This document shows positions 10,331-21,144 of a stretch of DNA of 64,000 bases, in pieces. Each line of letters begins with the position of its first letter. Position 1 is the stretch's first letter. Position numbers and translations under genes: made by a program. Origin of the DNA: Schistosoma mansoni (taxonomy: Eukaryota > Platyhelminthes > Trematoda > Strigeidida > Schistosomatidae); the NCBI RefSeq assembly GCF_000237925.1, contig NC_031495.1, forward strand, positions 558,001 through 622,000, read 5' to 3'. The notes under the pieces are model-generated. The model was not told the DNA's origin and ran no database searches. It saw nothing but the letters and a program-made list of their open reading frames with translations.

Positions 10331-11057
10331 GTTCGGACGTTGGACAGCAGTGAACATCGGAACCCAATCTGGCCCCCCAGATTGGACCAAAGTGGTGTCA
10401 CGCTGCAGGTTGACAATGCGTTGATACTCGTCGGCGGATTGCATTGAGTGTCAGCGTTGGATCTTGTTCAAGGCGGTTCAGCAATCGAGTTCTGATGTCG
10501 GAGAATTTGGGTGACTGAAGACTACATATGAATACGAGGGATTTGAATTGGTTGTCGGTAAGGGATTTGAGCTTAAACCGTTCGCACTCACGGTTGACAA
10601 TGCCAACATGGGTTAGGAAATCATCGGACTCGTTCATGACCAGTTTTAAACAGCGATAGCGAGTATTGAAAAGTGAATGATGGTCACCAAAAAGTTGTCT
10701 GAGAGTTTGAACAGTGGCATCGAAGGAACGGTCTCGTGGGTTCTGCGGTAGAATGAAGTTGCAATACTTATCAAGCTCTGATGGACCAAGTTTTCGAAGG
10801 AGAAGACGCACCTTCCACGAATCATCTCTGTCAGCAAGGTCGACTTTAAAAAGATCTTCATAACGTCTGAACCAGGTATCAAGTGTAATATTGGCATCAG
10901 GATCATAAAGAAACTCTGAAATACCACTGGTATTACCGTCGACTGATTGAGGGATTGTTGGTGTACATGAGACTCGAGAAGAGATCTGCGTCTGAGTAAA
11001 CATCTCCATCAGCTTCAGCTGTTGTTCGAACAATTCTTCTAATTTAACTGGATCCAT
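10331..11057 (-). pseudogene. Gag of the inverted right-arm copy
   Basis: 219 codons from 11057 to 10398 match the left-arm Gag residue for residue through NAI, then a small indel shifts frame. The correct frame resumes (ADEYQRIVNLQRDTTLVQ) and reaches the gap. Near identity over ~650 bp suggests a very recent duplication or an assembly problem. Confidence 0.8.
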
Positions 11058-11098
11058 AGCTAGTCAGCAACTTGTTTGCAAAATCTCCGTCGCCAAAT

Positions 11099-11520
11099 TG
11101 TTATAAATTTCCCAAATATTACGTATTGCGATAGGACTACACGAAATTCTACCGATTGACCAAATTCAGATATCCTAGTTCGACCCCAATACTGTTCCCC
11201 AACTCCAATAAATCAGAACACAGCCGTTAAATGAGAATTGTTTATGGGGTCAGCAGCAGAACAAATATGGTTTACAGACAAGACATATTTATACAGTTAA
11301 GATGACTATTAACAGTAACCAATGGAAAGGAAGGACATGTAAAGGTTATAATTAGGACAACTCAAAATTGACCAATAGGAAAACGACACGTGAAAGTCAT
11401 AGTTAGGACAACTGTAAATAATGGCCAATAGGAAATAACATGCGAATTATGTGAAGAGTCTAAAAACATACCACTTTACATTCGAGATAATTTTGGGATA
11501 TTCCTGTGAATATCCTAACA
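11099..11520 (-). mobile_element. LTR of the right-arm copy
   Basis: 422 bp inverted copy of 7740-8161, with the same cgtcgcca primer-binding-site complement just inside it. One base differs in the outermost 15 (gtgaatatcctaaca). Confidence 0.8.
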
Positions 11521-11589
11521 ACTACCAACATGTATCTCAGTTTCTAAACATCTGGTTATATGAATTCACTTATTATTGTTTGTTTAATT

Positions 11590-11866
11590 CTTCCCATCGA
11601 TGTGTTAGGACTGCAACTGGTCAGTCTCTAATTGGCATATGTGCATACTGTGCGTATTGCCTCGATATAGCCTAAATTCACAAGCATAGTAAGCAAAGAT
11701 GGATAGTGGCTAGCAGTGTAATCCAGTTTGATGCGGGTTTCGTCCTTATTGGGACTCGTCAGCTGGATGTACCTGCATCTCAGAGTTGATGTTCACTCTG
11801 GGACTCGAACCCAGTATTTTTCGCTTCAAACACCATCGCGTTATCCACTCGACCACTAAGTTATAT
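11590..11866 (-). repeat. Family A (Smalpha-like) hammerhead SINE
   Basis: The minus strand has a tRNA-Ser/Leu-like head (A box tggtcgagtgg, B box ggttcgagtcc), then the hammerhead at about 11720-11769: ATCCAG, CTGACGAG, GTCC/GGAC stem II, CGAAAC, then a short stem III and AACTGGAT closing stem I. The tail ends in cacatcgatgggaag. Smalpha repeats of Schistosoma are known to encode active hammerheads with this organisation. Confidence 0.75.
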
Positions 11867-12317
11867 GTCCTAGTTTTCACGTTTTCTGTTGTATGTTTTT
11901 CCCTTTTCCAATTAGCTGAAAACACAGAATTTTTTTGACTAAGCTGTCACTAGAATATAGACGCAAACATCATTTGAAGTATCATTTCAAGTTCTTATCC
12001 ATTCATGGAATGTTGAATCCAAGTTTTTTTATTAGAACTCTTTACAATCTAATAGAAATGCATAAAGTACATCACCAGATGTGTTTTTTTCCCTATCGTT
12101 TTGTTATGTGTAGATATATCCAAGATTTTCGTGTATCCTACAGGATCTATTCCAGGATCTGAATTGTTCTTTTTTCAATCAAACACTTCCTCGTTCAACC
12201 TATATCTACATCGTTTTACGTCCTTACTCTCTAAAGAAAAAAATTATTATTCAAGTAACAAATGACTCTTTCACCATAATACTTTCAGCTAACTGAATAA
12301 TTATTAACCATTCGTAG

Positions 12318-12873
12318 TCAACTCACAATTGTACAAATCTTCGTGTTTGGTCTCTTTTGTACATTGAAAATTAAGAGAATAAAAAAACAATGTATTATCT
12401 TGTTGTGGTTCATTTGCTGGGTTAGTGTTTCAAGTATACAAATCTGGAACTGTTCGAAACGTTTTTCATGGCGCTCTAGAAAAGTTTCAAATTGATCAAA
12501 TGTAATAGACATTTTGATAAATTAACCCCGTCGCCAGTTGTTCTATTTAGAGCTTTGATTCTTATTATGCCGCGTACTACTAGACTACTAGAACGATCGA
12601 ACGTCGCAAGAAATAAGACAGAAGACTAGTAAGTAGGAACTTTATTCCCCAAAACAGTGTCAAAATATAGTACAGAAATCTCATGTATTTATAGTTTTTG
12701 GCTCAGAGTAAATTATCATTTCGGACAATCAATAGGCACATAGGGGTCATTCTTATCCATCCAATAGGGATAGCTTCACGTCGACATTCTAGAATATTAC
12801 CCTAGCAGTGATTGGATGGAATATCTTCGGCTCTTTCTGGGCTCCTTGAGTTTATCAACGAGCCATCCTTACA
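12318..12873 (-). mobile_element. Truncated LTR element: LTR plus start of gag
   Basis: A 335 bp LTR at 12539-12873 (TG...CA) is followed on the minus strand, after two bases, by tggcgacgggg in primer-binding-site position. An ORF then begins at 12512 (MSITFDQFETFLERHEKRF) that looks like the amino end of Gag and runs out near 12400. The rest of the element is absent. It is a different family from the 7.7 kb element, but shows the same tggcgacg primer site. Confidence 0.55.
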
Positions 12874-14050
12874 TATCTTAGATAAGAAAATGCATCAGTT
12901 TGACAAGTGACCTTTGTTTTGTTCTATCTTTCATGGTTTGTTTCTAATCTGACATACTTTTTATGATTTAGTTACTTATGTGAATCATGGAACTTCTTCA
13001 CTTTGACCATGAGGCGTAATGGTGCTGCATGATGTTACGATTTAATCTCTATGTATGTCCTACTAGCTATTAGCTCCTTGATATAGTTAATTTATATGTT
13101 AAAGCGATCTATAACCTATACAATGTTTTAATTCGTTCTTCAGATCATGAAGATCAGATAAGTTCCTTGAACTATTCTGTTATTATTACACTTGAGATGC
13201 ATATCATTCACATGTATACATTCAACACTAGCTCATACGCACCATAAATAGTCAGTCACAAAATGCACATACTTAAGATCTCTGTGATACGAACCTAACT
13301 ATTAGTTTACGATTAGTAAACAGTAATTTCTGATTGAAGAAAGAAAGTAGCTTACGATTAGAACATTAGAATACTATAAGTTAACATTTTACTAACCACG
13401 CATTGACAATGGGTACGTGATTATCAAAGTACGGCGAGCTCCATCTCATTATTGCACTATTGGATCCTAACGAATAAGGACTTTCAATATGGTAAAACAG
13501 ATGCAAACCTTTGTGGAATACCACAGCGCAATGCTAAACCCCATTTTTCTGTTTACAATATCCCACATCCAAAAGTAGTGGACGCCAAGTTGAACCTCTA
13601 GTTCGTACACCACAAAATTGTGCAGATAAAATTCTCGGTCGGTAATAAGGTTTAAACAAACATGTCATTAGTCACTTGTCAGTTATTATCATCATCGCTG
13701 CCCAGACAATTCGTGAAAGAGGTCTCAGATTGTAATGCTGGTTCGGATCCCACAAGGATCATCAGTTCCTTCGTAGTTTTAGTTGTGCTTTGCTTACAAG
13801 TGTTAGGTAGTACGAAAACTTGGTGCAGCAAGCTTTCCTACCGACTACCTCTAAAACCACCTTACATATAGACTACTGTTTATACTAAGTTTTAGCGGAC
13901 TGCCATATGATATTAAGCCGTCAAAAAACTTGTGAACATTAGAAAATTGAAATATAATTCCCATTTAAACATTAAAAACAGGAAGTTCAACGAGATGTCT
14001 TTCCAACGAACTTATTCTCATGCTGTTAAAATACTAGTTCCATGAGGACA
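12874..14050. other. Intergenic, nothing firmly recognised
   Basis: About 1.2 kb of AT-rich sequence. A tRNA-B-box-like ctggttcggatcccac at ~13739 hints at a decayed SINE, without other support. Confidence 0.4.
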
Positions 14051-15053
14051 TATGAATAAAAAATAACCATCATGATGTAATAGAAAGATCACAATACTAG
14101 ATTACGTAATAAGGATAATAACAATAGGCTTAATAAGTTAGTAACGAATCATCATGATGCAGGCGAAACACCGCGAATTGATAAACAGCCAGCTGATATT
14201 GTTAAGAATCTGAACAAAGGGATAATAACCTCAGACTTATATGGTCATATACGTCTAAACGGTCCGATCATCCCGCGTTTATATTGTTTACCGAAAGTAC
14301 ATAAACCTGGTTTATCGTTGCAACCTGTTTTAGACATGTCGAATTCACCACAACGCCAGATTTCCCAATGATTGACTGAAAAATTGAAACCAGTTTGAAT
14401 GCAAGTATTTAAATCTTCTGTTTGTGATACTTTTCAATTTATTGACAATAGTAAGAACGCTAATACTACCGGGAAACTCTTGTTCTCGCTTGACATTAGT
14501 TATCTGTTCACTAATGTACCTTTAACTTTAAAAAATGCCATTTATGTGAGTATATTGATCATAACAACACAGATTTAGGTCTGCTGGCTGATCACTTGAA
14601 AGAACTATTGTTACACTGTACCTTTAATGTCCAATCCAGTTTCAACTCAGGACCTCTGGCGCGAGACTGGTAGCTTCTGTGTTCGAATCTCGCGAGTGCG
14701 GGATCGTGGATGCGCACCGCCACTGAGGAGTCCCATAATAGGACGAAACGGTCGTCCAGTGCTTCCAGGTTTTCCATGATGGTCTAGCTTCAATTGACTC
14801 ATGATTTCAACTATGTAAATACTGAAATCTCCACAAACACCCCTTCTGATTTACTCATTACTGTTCATGATATCACTTCATTTATTCTTCATATCTATAT
14901 TACCTTTAATTATTGTAAGAAAAAACATTTTAATCTTACTGTAATCACATTATAATTCGTTACTAACTTATTAAGTCTATTGTTATTATTCTTATTACGT
15001 AAACTAGTATTGTGATCTTTCTATTACATCATCATGGTTATTCCTTGTTCATA
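14051..15053 (+). mobile_element. Penelope-like element fragment between inverted repeats
   Basis: A ~99 bp sequence at 14051-14149 recurs reverse-complemented at 14955-15053 (for example tagaaagatcacaatacta against tagtattgtgatctttcta). Between them the plus strand encodes the start of a Penelope-type reverse transcriptase: LYCLPKVHKPG, LQPVLDMSNSPQRQIS, then after stops LLFSLDISYLFTNVPLTL. The RT ends there; the catalytic YADD part and GIY-YIG nuclease are not present. A family B hammerhead SINE sits inside at 14640-14860. Penelope-like elements often carry terminal repeats in mixed orientation. Confidence 0.7.
14640..14860 (+). repeat. Family B hammerhead SINE inside the Penelope fragment
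   Basis: B-box-like gttcgaatctc, then the hammerhead at about 14711-14765 (core CTGAGGAG, stem II GTCC/GGAC, CGAAAC, GTC before CAGTGC), then a tail ending in caccccttctgat. It uses the longer stem-I junction with cc-cactgagg. One substitution in the stem-I strand (gcaccg) weakens pairing. Confidence 0.7.
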
Positions 15054-15233
15054 GTCAGTCAGCTACAACGTAGGACTAGGCACATATATGCATCGGTCTA
15101 AGTTGCCATACCTCGTTAGCACAACAAGATGAACACTGGATTTATAGAAGTAGTTAATTTAGTGGTGGTAATATATAAAAGATAGGTTGTATATGAGGAT
15201 ATAGTATAGAAAGGAAGAAAGTTATGAAGCAAT

Positions 15234-15500
15234 TTTAATCTCAAAGTCTAAGGGAAGATAAAGAGTGTATACACCGACACCATTGTGATCGATTCTGAAC
15301 CATGTCACACAGAGTCTCCAACCATTGGTTACGATGATCACGCGGAACCCAACCAGGTAGTCTGCATCTGCCAACATGGCTCAGACTAGAAGTTAGTAAC
15401 TTCAAGCACTGATGCTATGTTTTGGTTTGGCCGCCCCTAACTCTCTTCCAACCATCCCCAATACTAGTCAGCATAGCGCGTCCTGGTAATCGGTGTTCAG
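15234..15500 (-). mobile_element. LINE 3' fragment (second non-LTR lineage)
   Basis: Reverse complement aligns with the plus-strand fragment at 37790-38105: ggttggaagagagttagggg, then a 3' UTR ending near gtgtatacac. Decayed, 5'-truncated. Confidence 0.6.
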
Positions 15501-15683
15501 ACCTTATTCATATGTCCTTACGGAACTAATACATTAACAGCTTGATAATAAATTCATTGAAAAGAGATCCTTTCGCTGAAGTTCATGCTTTCAACATTCG
15601 AAAAGACAAAAGAGCAGATTGAATACACATTCATTTTATTTGATTTTTACAAGTGAGAAATATACAAAGTCTATGGTCTCATG

Positions 15684-18600
15684 TTAACCACGTCTTTTTG
15701 TCATTTTCTTACGTTTTTGTTTTAATTTACGATTATTTGAACGAATTTGTTTAGCTTTATTTGGAGTTGCTTGATGTTTTAATTGACTGAAATCACGTCG
15801 AGCTCCAATATTAACTGATTCAGATGTATTACGTTTTTGACGTTTTTTCTGTCCACCATGACCATATTTATTATTTTTATAAACACGTTTTTGATTAATC
15901 CTAAAATGAAAAATGTACAAATATAAAATATCGACGATACCGCACTCGCGAGATTCGAACCCAGGACCTACCAGTCTTGAGCCGGATCCCTTAATCATGG
16001 ATGCGCACTGCTGAGGAGTCCCATAATAGGACGAAACGGCCGTTCAGTGCTTCTAGGTTTTCCATGGTCTAACTTCAATTGACTCATGATTTCAACTGTG
16101 AAAATACTAAATTCTCCACTAAACTCCCTCTGAAATATAAAATAATCTGTGTTGAGAATGTCAAATCCCCAGAACTTACTTGATAAATGGCTTAATTTTG
16201 TAATTTTATTTTGAAAATTTGAATTTGTTTGTTTTTGCGCCAAAAAGCGCTCTTTTCACCTTCGGGTCGAATTTCCCGCTTGTAAACTATTTTAAACGCT
16301 ATTGGCCCATTGTTTTTTTTAATGTGCTATTTTGTAATGCTGCCCAAGGACAATTTCTTGCTGTATATATATACGTTTGAATTTTTCCCCTTATGATTGA
16401 TGTGCTTCTGGCTGCTACGGAATATATTTTCCCCGCTTCCAACTTCGACTTCTTATTCTAGTTAGCTTGGGTCTGGAACGCGTCAGAATAGCTAGCTTAT
16501 CGGTCTCTGGACACAAGTCTTTGTTCCGTTCGCTAACTAGTGAATTCGAAACGCTTCAGATATAACAATCTGAAAGACAGGAACAGTTTTTTTTATTGGA
16601 AAATATATTGTCCATTATTCCTTTTTGCTACTTACATTGGTATATCCCGTGGAGATTTATGAATGACAACTCTGAGGACTATTTACGGACCAATGTGATA
16701 TGTATATTTCCTATTGTGTAATTGCTAAGTAACTTAACTATTCATATCCATGTTTCTGTTATTATGAGCTTTATTTTGACTTATAGACCATTATTATACG
16801 ATTTACCATTCTTGAGTTATCCCTAGTCTATTAATTACTGTTCCCCCTATTCACAGCCACATTTGGCCAAATCTTGTACAAATGTTATTTCTTATTTTAT
16901 GGTACGATGTGGTCAGTTTGTTTGTTATATAAACCTAGTATGTTTGAAATAAATGATTTATATTGTAGAGGCTGTTATTAGTGTTCTGGACTTAACTGAC
17001 TGGGCTAGGCAGAAAGCAGGACTGATAAGTACTTAAGACTGCTCATAACGCTTTTGTGTATCATTGAGCGATCAATAAATTCACTTATCTCCGTTTGGCG
17101 GGAATCAGCACGTTCATATACTAAACAGCGTGCGCACTCACACGATATAACAACTGGCGACAAGGATGGAATATAACATACAGGGATGCAAAAATACTAA
17201 TCTGCTCCTCCTTTTGAAAGTAGTTATCAACAATCAGACAAATAACTACATTTGCTTGTGAGCAACTACTTTTTTATCGTAAATCTTTTAGTATGAGGTT
17301 GTGGAGATTGTTGAATTTTTCATTGGGATCATGAATCGATCGACGTCGGATCACCATTTTCCATTGATTAACAAAAGGCTACTCTTTTATTAGTTGGTAT
17401 ACTTATTATCTATCTGGTCATACTGAAAAGGTCATTGTTTATGCTCGTTTGCGCTGAGAGTTGACTGTTTATGATGAATTTATCTACATGGATGTGTTTT
17501 TATTTAACCTAAATTAATAATTATTCATTGTCGAACCATTTACAGTATATATATATATATATATATAACCTTCTGTTGAATGAAGTACCATTAGACTGGT
17601 ATATGTTGTTACCATTGTTTATATTGTCTGTTGTGCTTTTTACCGCTGGTGAGTGATAATTGTCTATGATAATGGGATATAATAATAATCGATAATAGGT
17701 AAACATGAAAATTTTGGTTAGATTTAGAGATAACACGATGGCGTTTGAAACGAAAGGTACTGGGTTCGAGTCCCAGAGTGGACATCAACAACTCTGAGAT
17801 GCAGGTACACCCAGCTGACGAGTCCTACATAGGACGAAACGCACGTCAAAATGGATCCCACTGCTAGCCACTATCCATCTTTGCTTACCAGATTTAAAGA
17901 ATGTTTTGATTTTTTTCGCATTCTAATCAGTTATATTGACTAAGAATAACTGTTATCTTTACTTTACTACTTAACCATGATAGATTATTTTAGCAGAAAG
18001 ACAACAATTTAATAGTTGAATTCATGAGTTAATTGTAGCTGGGTGCGCACTGCTGAGGAGTCCAATGCTTGGACGAAACGGCCTTCGAGTGCTTACAGGT
18101 TTTCCATGGTGTTCTAGCTTCAAGTGACTCATGATAAATAAGAAATTTAGAAAAAACACATAAGGATAAGGAAAATACTTGCTTACTTTCGTCGATTTGC
18201 ATAATCTTTTGCTGTATGAAAACTTTTCAATGATGATGATGATCCTTTCACATTGGATTTATCATTTTTCGGTTCATAATCTTTTTTAAATTCATTTAAT
18301 ATTTGTTCCAGTTTCTCTTCACGATTAATTCCTATCATTATAACGAACAATGAAAATAAAAGGATTCATCGTAAGGTACTACGTATATGCAACTTATAAA
18401 CGATAGTATATTCAAATTCTTGTATATATTTTATTTAAACACATAAATATTGGTACAAAGGGGCACTAGATATATATGCATCACACAAATCTCATTTGAT
18501 TTGCGTGACGGCTGTGATACTGTCTAGATGCCCAAACTGAAGCAGGTGGTTTTCTTAGGGGACCATACCCCGAGCCTTTGACCTAAAGGTCTGATCCACA

Positions 18601-21102
18601 AGGCTGTGGAGCATCGTGAGGATATGCAGTAACATGGTAGCCGGTGACCAACAATCGATTCATACGCCATTTGTTACCTCAGGATACTGGAGCCAGTCCA
18701 TGTGCACCATTGGTTTGGAATGAGGGTTTTCCAACTCCCCTAGGTGGACTAGCCTTGTCCACCAACCCGGTTAAAGCAATGGACATTCGCTTTTCATCCT
18801 CTCAATTTCGTAAACAACACCCGTGGTGAGAGAAGGCAGTGAGTAGGACTTGTGTGGCAGAGGCTACATATTCACTGGCCATGTGAGAGCATTTGGAGAG
18901 GGAGAGTGGACTCTCCCCACTCTCGGCCGTACCAGGGCATTTGGGGGCCCACTACGTATATGCAACTTCTAAACGATAGTATATTAAAATTTCTGTATAT
19001 ATATCTATAGATTTGTATAGTCGGTTGAATTATATTTTCTGAATAAGAGGGAAAGAAAGTTGTTCAAACCGAGTAATACAGGACAACTTTCTACATTTGA
19101 AAAATTAAGTTTATTAAACAGTAGTGTTTCACATTTTTCGGTTCATAAAAAGTTATCAATGAAAGGATATATGAACATATAATTACTACGATATATCTGA
19201 CGATGGGATTGAAGAGCGCTTCGATGAATGCACATGTAGCACTGTAATGTCCCGATAAGAATAATGAATGATAACACTCGGGATCCATTTATGGACCAAT
19301 ACTATGAGTATATTTTTTATCGTATAACGGTTAAATAACTAAACTATTGATATTCATGTCTCTCTTATTATGAGCTTTATTTTGACCTACTCTACTCAAA
19401 GAAGAAGAAGAAGAAACTACTATCGATGACAACTGGAAACGGATCAAAAAAGCACTAACTTTAAATTTTCAGGAGGTGCTGCGTAGCAAAAAGCGTAATC
19501 ATAACGAATGGATCACTATCAAAACTCTGGACAAGATTCAAGTGTTATATCCCGAAAAGAATTATGAATGGTAACTTTTGAGGACTATTTATGGACCAAT
19601 ATGATATGTATATTTCCTACCGTATAACTGTTAAGTAACGTAACTATTCATATTCATGTTCCTTTTATTATAGGCTTTGTTTCGACCTATGAACTATTAT
19701 TATACGATATACCATTTTTGGGTTATGCCCTGTCTATCGATTACTATCTCCCTTATTCACAGCAACATTAGGCTAAATATTGTATAAATGTTGTTTGCTA
19801 TTTCATAGTACGATGTGGTCTGTCTGGTTGGTATATAAACCCAGTATGTTGGAAATAAATGATTCATATTGTAGAGGCTGAGATTGGTGTTCTGGACTTA
19901 ACTGACTGGGCTAGGCAGAAAGCAGGATCGATAACTGCTCTAGACTGTTCGTACATGTTTCGTGTGTCATTTGTCCGATCGATAAATCACTGCTCTCTAA
20001 TTGGCGGTATTATTACGTTATACATCAACAGGGCTTCCGGGCCACAAGTTATAACAACCACAATGGGAGATTTTTATGTCTACATGGTCATTAAAAAACG
20101 AAATTCCCGTTGACAATGGAGACCTATGAATATTTATAATGAGGTTTCGAATAATTTAAATATCTGTTAGCTAATATGTAACATTTTTATTCGTTTAAGA
20201 CAGTCGATGAATTTAACGAAGAATAAAGTAACAAAGCACATACTTCAATAAGATCAAATCTACTAGAAGTAAGCCATAATATTAATAATAACATCGATGG
20301 GAAGATTCAAACAAACAATACTAAAAGTGAATTTAAACTTCACCCCATCGCACAAGCAAGTGACTATCAGGACTCAGTGGCCGAGTGGATAACGCGATGG
20401 CGTTTGAAGCGAAAGGTACTGGGTTCGAGTCCCAGAGTGAACATCAACTCTGAGATGCAGGTACATCCAGCTGACCGGTCCCAAATAGGACGAAACTCGC
20501 GTCAAACTGGATTCCACTTCTAGCCACTATCCATCTTTGCTTACTATGCTTGTAAATTAAGGCTATATCGATGCAATACGCACAGTATGCACATATGCCA
20601 ATTAGAGACTGACCAGTTGCAGTCCTAACACATCGATGGGAAGATTCAAACAAACAATACATAATATTGTTGTTCAGAACGACAATGAAAGCTTCGAAAT
20701 TAAACTTTCTAAATCACAGAACTGGAGAAGAAAATGTGTAGCGATGCGCTCAGATGTTTACAGTTCATTATAATTATAGTCTCCTAAAACCAGTAATTGA
20801 AATATTATCAGGGGCCGTTTTAAACATCTATCAATATTTATAACCTAAACAACCTGATATGATGAATGAAGATTTACTCGATTGGAGTGTCAATGGCTTA
20901 TAGTATTGATTTCTTTTCCAATCATCTATGACATTTATCCATATTTCAAAGAGCTATCATATTAGTTATACTTGTTGCTTCGGTTTGGGCACCCGGGCAG
21001 TATCACAGCCCACACACAAATAAATGAAATGATGAATTTTATTGACGATACTATTCTCGCTCATATTAGAAGCAAGACAATTTACATTATTATTATTATT
21101 AC

Positions 21103-21144
<42 letters not shown>

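Noticed and set aside
20365-20440. True tRNA-Ser/Leu gene
   Set aside because: A and B boxes are present, but there is no acceptor-stem pairing; it is the head of the family A SINE. The same holds for all other tRNA-like heads.
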